A DNA stretch of 64,000 bases from Cheiracanthium punctorium (lineage: Eukaryota; Arthropoda; Arachnida; Araneae; Cheiracanthiidae), in contig JAWZYV010010269.1 of assembly GCA_038373885.1 (NCBI GenBank), forward strand, positions 1-64,000, given 5' to 3'. How positions within the stretch are numbered: the first letter of the stretch is position 1; every line of letters starts with the position of its first letter. The notes beneath the pieces are model-generated. The model was not told the origin of the DNA. It worked only from the letters and a program-made list of their open reading frames with translations, and searched no databases. The translations under genes and the position numbers were made by a program. Below are positions 22,701 through 37,700 of this stretch, piece by piece.

Positions 22701-25700
22701 GGAAGGAGTTTTACCAAAAAATACTTAAATTAATTATTTTTTGAATTCAAAGTCTTAACTATTTTTAATTATTAATTATAGCAAAATAAATTACAGAAAA
22801 AATAAGTAAAGTATATAATAATCTGTTATTTTTTAAAATGAAGTAAAAGAAAAACGACAGTAACACAAAGCTCATCTCGCAAAAGTGCAACGTCGAGGAC
22901 AGAACTCAAGTCATTTGCTCAGGAAGAGGGAGCGAAAGGTACCAGCTGTCTAGGAGCAAACTGGTTTATGATATAAGGTAACTTGTACAAATCTTGTCCC
23001 GGATCTACAGCACTGTATTCCTACTCCCTGCCTTGTTTACCGCCTTTAAAACGAGATCATTTTCCGTATTTCCTTACGCGGGTTAAATAGTTCCTTCTTT
23101 GAACTGGATTAAATAAAAAAAAAACGAGTTTTCCTAGCTTAACCCGCGACGTCAGTCATCGAATTTGGCACCGATTAAAATCATATATTAATTGTAAAAA
23201 ATTCGTTAGAGCGGATTCTGAGATCCAGATGAGACACTTTTGAAAATAGAAAAGTTAGCTGTATATATAAGTGCTGCGAAATTTTACGGTTGGTTGGTTG
23301 GGGCTGGCTGCGTCACTAGTAGAACTGTCGTTCTACATAATATGTTTTTAGTGTCTGGAAACAAGATGTCTTCCTTTCTGAAACTCGGGAGTTGTGTTAA
23401 GTGTCTGAGAGGTAATCCTTTTGCAAAACACAGCACTTAGCACTGGTTTGGCAAAAAAAACAAAAGGTGCCAAGAATGGCGGGTGAGTGATACTAAAGCT
23501 GTTCCCTGCACTTCCCTATTATTGCATTCCTTCACCTTCATCAGCTTAGCGTATTGCTAAAACTCACTATTTTTTATTTCCTTCTTCATCAGACATCAAT
23601 TCACCCATACACACCATACTACATATTTCATTCTGTTTCCTTTCATAGCATGAATAAATTTCAAATTTCTATTCTACAATGAAATTCTCTGAGAAAGCTG
23701 AAAGGAGTCAGCAAATCAAAATCAAAATTGCAACCAAAATCTAACAGATACTTATTACTTCTCTTCTCCCATCCACAACACTGAAATTCTTATCAAACAT
23801 GTGCCTATTCAGGTTGCCATTAGTTAATTCACAATGTACCACAATGACTTATTACTCGCCTTACTACGCAGTGCCAACTGTGTCATCAAAAATGCAAACA
23901 AGCATGGTATTTTGCAAACAACATCAGTCAATAGGATTAGTCCATACTTTTAAATAAAATATATTTCTATAATCTAAAAGCTACAATTTAAAATCCTGAA
24001 ATCCTTGTTGCATGCTGAAATATTTTGTCACATGTTTGCTTTGTCTCTAAAATAGAACCACTCTGGTGATTGCTTAAAATATTAAAAGCACGAATAAGAA
24101 ACAAATGCTGAAATGTCAGCAGAAGAGCTTATTGCATATAGGTCTAGGTAAAGTAACATAACTTTTGATTCGATTTTGTTTTATTTTTTATCATCCACCT
24201 TGTCTAGAGCATTAAAAGCAGTGGTGGGAAAAGCTACTTTTTTTTTTTTTTTTTTAAAGCCTACTACAACTACTTTTTGAAAAATGTAGTTAACTACAAA
24301 TACAACTACTTTTTGAAAAATGTAATTAACTACAAATACAACTACTTTTTGGCAAATGTAGTTAGCTACAACTACTACTGAAATGTAGTCACTGCTTCGT
24401 TACTTTTTCACTACTTTTAGGAGACAAAAGTTTGTAAAAGATTCAATTTACATTCAGCTTTTAGGATACTGATATACTCATAAGGAAAACCTCTATTGAT
24501 AACCTAATTAGAGAAAATTATTGCACTAATGATCAACTGCTGCTAATTACTAAAGTATTTCTGAAACTAATTACCATAAAATCCTGATTATAAGCCCTCC
24601 TTCTGCGGAGGAGAAGGGACTTAAAATCGGGAGAATGCCTTATAATTGCCCCCTTATCCACTTCCCAACAATGATGTCACAGCTACCGTTCGTGGTGATG
24701 TTGCAATTCATAGCAGCGTCAGTTGCCGAGAATGCATTTTGTCCTCTTTCCAAACAAATGGGTCGGGGGTGGGGGGGGGGGCTTATAATTGGGATTTTAT
24801 CGTAAATTTTAATAACTCAATAAAATCAAAATAAGTCAAATTTCATGGTATAAACTGGATTCATTTGAAGGGGGGGGGGGATGGCTTGTGCCTCCTCTGG
24901 ATCTACAAATGGGCCCTGCCTTAATGTGAAGCTGAATATTGCTACTTTTTCTTTTACACGACAGTGATACTCAGTGGCGACATCAATGCAAATGCAAGTT
25001 AGAGTTGCTGAACTTCTACTCTCTTTTTGACTTATCCAAAACTCGATCACACGAACAAGGAGGCAACAGCCTGAGGGGGCTGAAAAATAGGGGCACTAAA
25101 TATCTAGTTTAGAAATTCATATGTACTGAAATAAGAATAATAAAAAAAATTCTCTTGTAATATCTATTACATCATTGTGTATCACTAGATCAATCTTTAG
25201 ACATATTTTTGGGGTGGGTAAATATGATTAGTATCAAACCTACAGTTTATTGAAATGCAAATTTTTTTTTCAAGTACCAGTGCTTTGTGTTTTATGTCAA
25301 GAAAAAAAGGAATTTACAAATTTTCTGTCGGTCCAGGAAGTTTTTTTAACATGCAAACTTGGCATGTTTGCCATGTAAAAGTGCCTTGTAATAACATGCG
25401 TGCTCTGACTTAGCGTCCATATGAGCTAATAATAGAAATAAGTTATAAATATTAAAATAATTTTTAATATGCAATCTTACTTAAGTATAAAATTTATGTA
25501 ATTTTAAAAAATTCAATTTTGGATATCTTAAAGTTTTGTGTCTCAAAAGTGCAACAGTGTTCAAAAATGGGTTAAAATGCTTGTGATAGTAAAAAGGGCC
25601 CCGAAGTAACCTACTGCTCTGGGGCATCATCTAAGCATGATCAGGCTCTGGCAGGGCCAATCCCATGAAGGTGCAAACCCCCACTTAAAATATTCAGTCG

Positions 25701-28700
25701 GCAAAATTGCTATCCCAGACTTCCAAAACTCCTCATTCCAGTATTCAAAAGAGTTTTTAATTGGTACTTTTCCTAATTTTTGCCCCTTTGAGGTCCTACT
25801 TCAAGTGCATACAAAACTGAGTGAGAAATTCCTTTCTTATTTGCATTAGTCAAAAGAAAGAAGTGGGAATGAATAATAGAACACTCTGTTCTCAGTTCCA
25901 CCCGACACCACAGACTTCCATGACACCTGTCTCGGCATTTCCCCCAAAGTGAAATGGTCATCTCACATGTCCATAGTAATCTAGGTAATTAGCATACCCT
26001 CCCTTCTCTTCCCCTCATTTGTATGCGGGCATGGGTCTTTCAAGTATCAGCAGTTTTTATAGTTCAGTCCTTGGAAGAAAGAGCAATCGCCTGAATCGAT
26101 GTTGCGGCAAGAGTAATCTTAAAAATGTAAAGTAGTTTCAATAAAGTGTTACAAACTGCTGATTCTTTGTAGCGCACAAGATATCGCATTACTTTAAAAA
26201 AATAGTAGCATGCTACACTACAAGCTACATAAAAAGTAGCAACTACTATAGTTTCGCTACTTGTGCAGCGTGCTACTTCCCACCACTGATTAAAAGCATT
26301 TAAAAATTTGGTAAGTGTTATTATTTTGTAACATTTTATTTTACTTTTCATAAATATGTAATGATATAATACATTCTATAAAACATTCAGTCAGATTTCC
26401 TCCCCTCCTCCTTTCATGGCCAGCAAAAGGTATTTTCTTTTACCGTGTTTATTACATTGTTATCAGTTATTTGCAGATAGACAAAACAATAATTGGCTTT
26501 TTTTTCACATTACACTTTAAAATGTTGACCTAAATACTGTTTTTTCCTAATCTCCATGATGTTTGAAGAAACTAAATTCCTTATTTCTTGTCTCCCTAAT
26601 GTACACATAAAAAAAACCCAAAAAACAGTTCAATAGAAAGTTCTGGATTTTGGGACATCCCACCTCATCCTGCAACAATGGATGTCAGGAAACATTGTTT
26701 AGAACCTAACTGCTCTGGCCATAATATTTTAAGATGTGTATAACTCGTAGGTCATTTAAGAAAATGAATAAAAATTAAGTCTTAATTTTTTTTGGCTTTT
26801 GAAAATTTATTATTCATTTTATTCCACCTTTATGGGAAAAAACAGCTCTTAATACGGTTTAAAATTTCTGAATTGAAAACTTATATACTTTTGTAAAGTC
26901 TTTTCAGATGTGAAGGGGACGAATGCACTGCATAAAGTGACACATAAAACAGTCACATGTGTCACATTATTAGTAATAGAAAACATTAAAAAAAAAAAAA
27001 AAAAGCCTGTTTTCACTCCATTTTACTACATTTTACCCTACTGAAATTAAATAGCAAAATTTAAAAACTTGTTTCCTTATTCTGCCACTAAAGGCCTGTT
27101 TTCATGTGTGGGCGACTGTTGGAACTCCAGGGAGTAAGGGGAGTTTTTTGAAGGTCAATTTTCAGTAATAATTTTAATGATTGAATTACCATGACTTATC
27201 TCAAGATATGTGGTACTATAAAAGATTCTCCTTTATTCAAGTATCAATGAAGTATCAAAAGGAGATTCCTGTCTAAGCCCTGCAAATTGATTTACTCATG
27301 TTAATCCAAAGCTGTCTATCCCTGGTGGTGGTTAAAAAAAGAAAGAAGAAAAAAAAAATAAAAGAGAAAGAACGCAGCAAGTACACAAAGGATAAAACAT
27401 TGTCCTCCCCCTACCTTTGTGTACTTGTCTTATCACTCATGCAACACTATGTATGAATCAAACATATTCTTGCAGAATCACAGATTGCACATTGAACTAT
27501 TATGATTTGTGGTATACTTTTCTCCCATTTACATTCTAAAGACTCAAGAACATTATCTCAATAATCTTGATCAATAAACAAATTCATTGCATGTAAACTG
27601 ATTTTTTTATAGGGTTTGCAGATCAATGAAATGCGCATCCCGGGCCATAGGTTGTGCATCCCTGATTTAACTAAACTACATCTATGATTTTACTTTAGAA
27701 AATGTTCTTGCCTTATAAATAGAAATGTATGGTACTATTTATATGCTTGTGCAATTTTATATTATAATAATTTCATAATTTTATTCTTTTAGTACAGCTC
27801 TGTTGATACTAGTCCATTAAGTAATTATGTTATGCACCCTTTTTGGAATCAAATAGTGAAGGTAAGAAATAGTTTTTTGAATTTACCAGAAATTGTGTTT
27901 TCAAAAACAGTTATTTCATAATGCTTTTGTTATGCTACTTATTCTAAAGAAAAGTTGAAACAAAAAATATTTTGGCAATGAAAGAAATCTTTCTAAAGCA
28001 AAAAAGAAATAAATGTAGCATTTTCATTCTTTCTTTTAAAGGCTTTTCAGATATTATACACAGACCCAAATAATATAGATGAGCATGTGAACACCATTCG
28101 TAGAAAATTTTTAAACTTTGCAGACAGCTTTGATATTTTTAAAGCAGTTTCTTTGTTAAATTAAAAAAAAAAAAATCATGCAAATAAAATAATGAAAATA
28201 TAGTACGACAATGAAGGAAAAAGTATATAAATCGTATTTGTTATGTTCGATCTGACAAAATAATCAACATCAGTATGAACTTTAGTTTAAAAGTAGTATG
28301 CTATTTTAAAATAACGTGTTTAGCTGTTGGCAGTGATATAGGACTTGAGAGGCACACAGCCTTTTTTTTGCAGAAAAGTATTAAGTAATTAGTTCAGCAA
28401 CCGTTTTACATTTTATCTAGGTCTGGTTATACCTCCATCTCTTTTTGTGTTACAAAAATGCCTTTTTCCTCTATGTAAATTATGTTTAGTAGATATACAA
28501 GCTGTCTTGAAAATATGATAACACGCTTTAATTCTTTATGCATCAGAGATAAGTGGGTAATGTAAATATTAAAAAATGCTCAAAATAAAGTAGGCAAAAA
28601 AACTATGGTAAGAAAAAATTCTTTTCATTAATTTTCAAAAAGTGACACTGTATACAAATCTCTGTATTAAAAAAAAAAAAAAATTCCCAATTAGTAGAAT

Positions 28701-31700
28701 GTGCCCAATACACTAATGAGGTGATGTACCAGAAATATATAGAAATATATCCTAAAAAGTATCAGAGTTATGTAATAAACATATAGTGACTTAAACCACT
28801 TTTGAATGACTCTTGAAGAAAAAAACATGTTAGATGATTGCGTTTCAGAGGTCATACTGAAATTACAAAAGAAAATAATTTTTAACACTTTAGTAATAAT
28901 TTTTTATATTCAAATTCATGTATAGCCCTGCCCATCTTTGTTTTAAGATATCTCTTAGATGTTTTATGATGAAAGGCTGAAATTTTGTACATCACCCAAC
29001 TTTTATCTGAATTTCTGTATTCAGCCTAATTGTAAGCTTTAATTTTACAACTATTTTTACTTGAAGTAATTGTGCACTTAATTCTTTTCTTTTTTATTGT
29101 TTTTTAATGCATTGAAACATACTTTTTGTTTTTCAGTTGGTTCCTAATTGGATTGCTCCCAATGTTCTAACCTTTACTGGTTTTCTTTTGACACTTCTAA
29201 ATGCACTTCTGTTAGCATTTTATGACTACAGGTTCTGTGCTTCCAGTGACTTATATCCTGAAATACCACCTATTCCTCAGTGGGTGTGGCTAGTATGTGC
29301 TGTTAACCATTTTCTTGCGCATACTTTAGGTATGTGTGTGTTTACTCTATAATTTCACTTATGCTAAAGAAATTCATTTAATTTCAACCTTAAATCCTTT
29401 AACAGGGTTCATCCTCCTTTCTCAATAAAGCCTGGTGAGTTAGGAAGACATAGGAAATTCATCATCAGCTCAGTGTTTGCGCTGAACCATCACCAACCTG
29501 AGTCCCAGGTACCCACTAATGAGAAAATGTGGGTCCTGCAGCAAAAAAAAAAAAAAAAAAAAGAAAATGAGTTACTTAATTTTAAAGCAACAAAAAATAT
29601 TGTTTAAGCAAAGAACATAATAAATGTTATATATGTACATACAAACAAGGAAAGATTTATTTGTAAATTACACACATATAAATTACATACAAATTCTATT
29701 TTATTTTTAATTTGCATTGGAAAGAACCCCATTGGCTTCTTTTAAATTTGGCCCTTGTAATGAAATAATCATCATTAGATTTTTTAGTTTCTTTTCTGTA
29801 AGTCTATTTCTTAGACTAGTTTTGATTCTCTTCATATAAGAGAAGCCTCTTTCAGAGAATCACTAAGTTAGTTCAGGTAGTTAAAAAAAAAAAAAAAAAA
29901 AGTCAAACATTGGCGCAACAGCCCCTCTGCAGGGCCAAGGCCTGCACTGCCCAACCGTGCCTTTGTGACCATAGGCTCTGGGGTGCGTATGCATATGCCT
30001 CGGCCAGGTGATCAGCCTGATGCGAAGCCCCCAGTGTTTGACCCCAAGCAAGCTTGGTCCTCATTTTATCGACCCACTCAAGGGATGAAAGGTTGAGTCG
30101 ACCTTGCCCAGCCTGGGATTCGAACCCTGGATCTGTGGGACGGCAGCACGGTGCGCTAACCATTACACCACTGGGCTTCAAAATTTGAGAGCACCTAGCT
30201 GGAATAGAACCTGGGACCTTCCAATCTCCGTCTCCGCACTGAACCACGGCGCCACAGATAACACTGAGGTAGTTTTAGCCAGTTCTAAAAACAGGGAAAT
30301 CCACACTGTAGTCCTTAATGACAATTGTGACAAAATCTTGTAAGTCCGGGGTTTTAAAGTTCAAGGCTAAACACTTAAATTGTAAAAAGTTAGCAGTTCA
30401 TTTCTGTCTAAACATTTCATGTTTCTGCCTTCAAAATAACCAATATTTGTGTTTAAACTTTGAACACCATACTCATTTAATTCTTTATTTGTTAAAGGGC
30501 AATTTTTAGGTTGGAATAATACAGCCAGTGCTTCCAGAATATCGATAATAGCTATTGATTTGCTACCATTCAGTATAAATGTAGAGAATCACACGCTTTA
30601 CATTAAAAAAAACTATAAATGTTATATTTTTCTCTCTCTATTATTATTTCATTATTTTTCGCAATAAGCATTTATATCATCAGTGAACAATCTCAAAACA
30701 TTCGCTTTTTACAATCTGAGCAAAACTTTGCCAAAATCTTGTTATATGTATCCAATCAGTGGTGTGGTGCAGGGGGCAGGTCAGAAGCTAAAAACCAAAA
30801 TATGATGCCGCAGAACATCGAAACTTAAAAATCGTATGTCACTTACACTGAAAGACCTAAATGAGGGCAGAGGGCTGAAAATGCCAAACGTAGGAAGACA
30901 AGGGCGGCAAACTAAAAGTCCATCCTAGGCACCAATAACACTTGCTACCAGGGGCGGCCCGACACGGTAAGCATCGTATCAGGAGCACCATTTCGAACTC
31001 AAAAACTGAGGAAAACTTGATCTAGAGCACAAAAACTTTTTTACATTTGCAGGAGATGCCACATACCCTAGGGCTGCCCCTCTTGCTATGCTGCTGAGCT
31101 GAACCCAATTCTTACAGCAGAACGAAATACCAGAGACTCGAAGATAAGCCCATACACATGCGCATTGCTTAATCACTGTACATAAGTGAAGAATTTCTTC
31201 TCCCTAGTAAAGAGCATGTTGGAGAGGACAAATAATGGTCAAGGATTTCAGTGCATGTGTGAAACAAAATAGGGATGATGAGTAATCCAGAAAAAGGACG
31301 AGGTTATACTCCCCATGATCTTCAATCAGTAACTCCAAACTTATCACAAAGGAACTGTTACTAAACTAGATTTTCAACATAATTAAAGTTTGTAGCCCAG
31401 ACGTTTTATGGAAAAGGAAACTTTTTGTTTTTTCCTTCTGAATTTTCAGGCCCGCGATAGCCAAAGTTTTGCTGAAGCTGTGTCCCTTTAGACAGCAATT
31501 CTGAAATTGTAAAATTTTCGCATTAATTTTTGGGTCCCGCGGACCCGATGTTTCACCTAAGTTACATCCCGCATGTGCAAATTTGCATAAAAAAAACTTC
31601 TATAGTGTGTAAACGCGAATCCTGCTGCTCTGAAAACGGAGGAAAATTAAAATTTTTCTTGAAAAAGTTTAACAATTTTTTTATTATTCTGGAAAGTTTA

Positions 31701-34700
31701 AGAACTGCCTCTATGCTTGGTGACATAGAGGAGGACCCCAGCTGATATATTTTGTAAAATTTGTGTAGATCCAAATAAAAGAAATGGGGCTGAAACAGCA
31801 TTCTTGTATAAGGGGCTACACAAGCATGCTGTTTTACCTGTTGCCACTGTCTCTGCCTGCATTTTCCATTTTTATTGAAATTCAGTTTTTTCAAACCTTT
31901 AAAAAGTGATAAACTCATTTTAATTATAACAAGATGTTGATAATAATTGCTATTTTATGCTATTGGAAAACCTCTGCCTTATACACTGTTAACTCTTTTT
32001 CTTGGCCTAATTATAATTTTGATGTTAATAAGTATTAATATATTGTATTTTTCAGGTCCTTAAAGTTTCTAATTTCAGCATTGGTCCCAAATTGTTAATC
32101 ATTACGTCTGTAGGTCCTTCATATTTTGGTCTAAGGTTGCTAGCAGTCATGTAACCTTGACCCCTGAGCAATAAAACTCTGGGCTCAGATCCTGGCTTAG
32201 GCTCAGACCCCTGAGCCTGATCATTGCTTAGGGATGTTCTGCATTTTTATTACTTAGGTTCATCTATACCATTAACAACAGTGTACATACTCAATCTAGT
32301 TTTTTGCTTATTCTGATAGAAAAATGTCTTATCCAATCAGCTGTCTCTTAGAAATAGATTGGACAAATTAGCCAGAAACAGCTCAGCAAAAGAGCCTTTT
32401 GTCTCTGGTAATATGATCTCTTATCAAAATGAAAGTTGGTTGAACAAATGATGAGTAGGCATGTCTTTTTTAATATACAGGTGTGAAGTTTTTGGATGTG
32501 TAAGATAATGGGTTGCTGTGAGTTTTCTTTTCTCTCTTCTCCATTTCTCTATAATTTTTATTTTCTCAAGTTTTTCTTGGAGTTTATGAAGCAGCAATGT
32601 TGATCTCATTGAATTGTGGTTTTACTATATAATTATTGCGATTAGATTCCATTTTTTGCTATTTGATCAGATTATCAACTGATTTTATTTATCAGTAATT
32701 TTAATTAAGCGGTATTTACTATAGTTTTTGAAAAAAATTCAACTTGTGTTGAGGTTTGGAGAAGTAAAGCACTGTATACATTTCTCATTTATATGACTTT
32801 TACATTTATACGTCATTTTCGTAAAGTCCTATTTCATTCCTATTCATTTTAATGCAATAATGCTTTGTTTCCAGTGATGTCGCTAGACTTTGGAAGAGAC
32901 GGGTCCTTGGGACCCAGGACTCCAAAATTTACGGGTCCTTTTTTCCAAAAAGTGGGTCCTTATCGATATAAAAGCATTTGGTTAATTTCACGACTGATGA
33001 TATCATGTCTCACCCATTTTGGTATGCTGATACGTATGAATATCTTATTTATAAATAACCTAAAACTTATATTTCAAAAAATAAATAAATAAAATGAATT
33101 ATAATTAATCAAGAAAAATTTGTTGTGACATGCATGTCATTTACTTTGCCTTCACGGCTAAGCCTTCCTGATGACGCCCTGAATCCTAATAATAAAACCC
33201 CCTTTTGTATGTACAGTAAAAACCGGGAGAAAGGCTGCATCGGTAGAAATGTTTAAGAAAGTAAAATGTACTCGCAGAACAGCCGCAACATCTTAAATTA
33301 TTAAAACTACAATAAAATACCATTCAAGCATTCCTCCATCTTATATTAATTTTAAAAAATAATTACTATGTATTAATAAATTTATCACAAGGAAAATCGG
33401 AATATATTTGAGAAAGGAAAGGATATACAACAGTAAAATATGGAAACCCCCCCCCCTTTTCTCTTCTTGATTGTTTAAAATATTTACCGCTTCTATAGCT
33501 TATAGATTTCATTTCTAAATAATAATTGTCAGATTTAATATAAAACAAATCATTGTTTACATTTACACAAGCAAATATTAAAAATAAATAATGAAAAAAC
33601 TTTATTCAATTCCAATAGTCCACCATCTGTAACGGTTTAACCTCTAACATGAAAATGGAAGTTTTGGGGAGGGACAAAGGAGAAGAACGTCAAAGTAATC
33701 CCCTTTTTTTCTTCAGCTTAACCATGTGTGTGCACAGCACGATATATATTCCGGGTAAAAGAAGAGTATAGGGGAAAACTCGCAATGCATCATGGGAAAG
33801 CGAACACTCCTATGCCTCCTTTCGACTAGGGATCTTTCTATCCTGCATTTTTTCCCTCATGTAGGGGAAGCTTTACTCCGCATTTGTGTGCATGTAAACG
33901 GGCCCACAAAGCCATTCACGATGTCAATCTCCCCGAGTAAAACACGAGCAGTTTGTGTTTTACTAGAGATTTACCCAAAATTGGCAGTCTGAACGCACCC
34001 TCTCTCACCTTATTTTTTTTTTTTTCAAAATTTTGCATGATGGAAATTATGCGTCCCGGGGGACACGTTGTAACTTTTCTTTTGCGTCCCATCATCGATT
34101 TTTTGCGTATTTGACGCGTTATAGCGCGTAAGCGGCATCACTGGTTTCTAAGACGTGCAATTTCGGTTAGACATTGTTTTTTGCCTTCCTAAATTTTGAA
34201 ATTTTTCTTCTCGGGCATTATTTTCCTATTTAGGAAGAAACTTTTCTTAAATAGAACATCTAATAAAGGATGTAAGGAGGGATTTACCTTTAACCACCTT
34301 CCTTTAAACATGCAGTCGACTATATTAAAAAACTTGTTTGTCAGAACACCTGCAAAAAACATTTTATGTACTTAATTCAATCCATAATAATCAGACCATT
34401 AGATGACTAGGAAAGATTTTTTTTAAAAATTCAATGTCTATATGAACATAAATCACATCATAATTGGTATGCAATGTGTAATGTATTAATAGTAAAGATA
34501 TGCAGTATTTATGATAGAGTACAATAAAATGATTTGTTTCACTTTCATGATACATGTTTTACTTTTTACAAGTCATTAATGGTTTTTATTGTACTAGTTC
34601 CTGAAATTATTATATTTATTCAAATTTACATTGGTAGCGTTAAACCAGTAAGTTGTTCATTAATGTTTCAGTGATACATGTTTTCATTTATACGTTGTTT

Positions 34701-37700
34701 TAGATTGGTCCCTTAAAGACGTATAAACGGTGTTTTACTGTATTTTCATTTTAAGCAAGCTTTGTTTTTTCTTAAAGAAAAAAAAAAAGTAGGACTTTTT
34801 ATTACTATACTATTGTGTCCACAGTATTTACATTAACTGATTTTTTATATTAAGCATTTTAATGATAAATGCATTTCACTATATAATCATTTTATTGTGT
34901 AATAATCTGGAAATTTGTAACCTGAAAAACTCAAATAATTTAATTTTGAAACTTGAGTATGAACCCTGCTTAAATCTGTTTCACTTAGGATTTTGAGAAA
35001 GTAAATAGCATTCATGAAACTTAATTCTTTTACAGATGGCATTGATGGAAAACATGCTCGTAGGACAAATACTTCGGGGCCTTTAGGAGAATTATTTGAC
35101 CATGGATTAGACAGTTGGACAGCCTTATTTATGCCTACTTGTATGTACTCTGTGTTTGGCTGTGGGGAATATAGCTGCAGTCCTCTTAGAGTATTTTTTA
35201 TTTTGTGGAGTGTCCATCTGTGTTTTATTTTTTCTCATTGGGAAAAATACAACACTGGAGTGTTGTACCTTCCTTGGGGCTATGATATATCACAAATGGT
35301 AAGTTAAAAAATATGAAAAATAATCTAAATTTTTATATATATTATTAATTTTCCTAATATTTTGCATATAAAAATTGCTTTTTCTAAACCCTTTATTTTG
35401 AATTGATTGTACATATTCTTGCTAATAATTATGTTTCTATTAGGTATTGCTGAGTACATTTGTTTTCACATATTTTAATTCCTATAAGTATTGGAAGTTT
35501 ACTGTTCCTCTTTTAAACATTGGAAGTGGTCAAGTGATTGAAATTCTTATATATGGTAATAATTTTTTATTATATTTCTACAATTTAAATTTTTATAGAC
35601 TTCACTTAGTATCCACTTTCTAGAAAATCAGATGACTTCATTATTTTTAGAGGGGGGGGGGGAGAATGGGTTGGGAATGAGCTTTAATAGGAAATTGAAT
35701 TAGTGTAAAGTACAGGGAGATTGAGAAACTTTAATTTGGTCACAAAATTGTGTATCTAGTCTACTCATGAACTCTGTACTGCATTAAAGTTTGAAGTACT
35801 ATTCTGTTTTGATGCTTTATTTTTTAAATTATTGATTTTATTTTGATTGTATAAGTTCAATAATTTGTTTTATGATCAATTTATATATTTTTTATAACTT
35901 ATGATTCATTATGTTTTGATGTCAGTATTATCTTAAAGGTCTTATGGTTTTAAAAATTAATCGGGGTTCTCATTTATTGTGATATTCTGCATAAATGGAA
36001 GAAAATGTTAATTATGTACTATAATTAAAGGATAATTTATACTCTATTTTCATTATATATAGTGTTAAGACTTTTTGGGCAACCTGCTAGTTTAAACTAG
36101 TTCAAAGTTCGTATTCTATGCGTCAAAAAATAATAAAGTTTTGCATTTGTTGCATTGAAATCAGTTAACTAGAACGCTAGATGTGGAGTTTTGGGTTTCT
36201 CTATTTGTTTCTATAGCATTTTCAAGAAATATCTAGAAATATTGGTCCTAGGCCTTCACTAACCTCGCTTTTGGGGAATTATTTTTGGTGCCAAATTTAG
36301 TAATATTTTGCCAAAAATTCGCCAAGCTGGCGGCATTTCGGACATTTGGTGCCCTTTTTCAATAGGGCCTTTAAAGTTTGTTTTTTTTTTTTGTATTAAA
36401 ATCACATAATAGCCTAATGATTCAGCTGTATCCCTATGACGTAGTCAAAATTCATGCTTTAAGGGTAACTTTCAGGAAATTTCTAATAGCTTCTGCCTCA
36501 CCTTTAAATAGAAGTGGGCAGCCCTGGTCGAGTCAGTCCATCTTCTGCTTGTGCTGAGAGCAGATGTCCGTGAAAGCGTTAAGGCTTTGTATTGGCGCAG
36601 AAAAGCTATGTTTAGCTTGTTTTAGAAGCGTTGTTTTTGAGTGCTGTGTATAAATTCTTCACTGCTGAGTTTTTCCCTCATAAGTTTCCACTGAATTTAT
36701 GCCTGTGGAAGTGTTTTATTTTGTGTGAGAAATGCAGCATTTGCAAAAGCTACTGTTCTAAGCAGACTGTAATAAGCACTTTACTGGCTGACTGTGCCTG
36801 TGAATTATGTACAGCTAATTATTCGATGAAGTTCTAGAACCAATAAAGTTTGTGTTCCATCCTGATAAGTGGACTCCTTACTAGAACTTTCTATACTAAA
36901 GAACAACGAACCCAGGAAACAAGCTGAGTTTCTGCAACAATAGATATATAGTTTGTATAAAAATATTGTAACTATTGAGTAAGAAATTAAAAAAAAAAGT
37001 TAACCTGGGAACTTATGGGAATAGAAATCTCAATTCCTGCATACAGTTCCGGATCCAGAATTTCCTTTTGAGTGGGGCTAAATTTTGAAAAAAAAAAAAA
37101 TTTACCCAAGCAAAATTTTAGTCTAAACTGATATAAATTTTTTTGGGAGTGGCTGTTATATAAAAAAAAGATAGTTTTACCTTTTAAAGTGTATTATAAA
37201 GCAGAATGTTTCCCTCTAGCAATCTCTTTTTTTTTGAGGGGGGGGGGTGAGGGTGAAGCCCCCATCCCCTCCCCTGGATCTTCTACTGTCTGCAGATATT
37301 GTGCTTAAATGAATTTCACCATCTGAAAATGCTTTTGTATATGCTGATATAAATTAAATTTTCTGCTTTCAAATTTTTTACACAGTTACAAAAACATTAT
37401 TTGCTTTTAAAGTTCATTTATGAAACATAAATTCTTATTAAAAATGGGTGGTGGTAATGTGTGTGTGTGACTTAATATAATCAAGGGGTTTGTCCAGACA
37501 CTTCAGACAAGGTCCTGTTTTTGTGAACATGTGAAAAAGTTATTCATAGTTTTGTGAATCTGAAGTTAGTTTGAAATTGTGTTCTAGCCCTAAGCCTTGT
37601 TTTTGTGAAAAATATACAATTTTATGGATTTTCAAATTCATAAAAGCTTAATTTCCATCCATAAAGTTTAGTTACAGACATTGACAGAACATCCTATTTT

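Noticed and set aside
33792..33992. 66-aa open frame in the CAGTGATG element
   Set aside because: No transposase motifs; short chance ORF.
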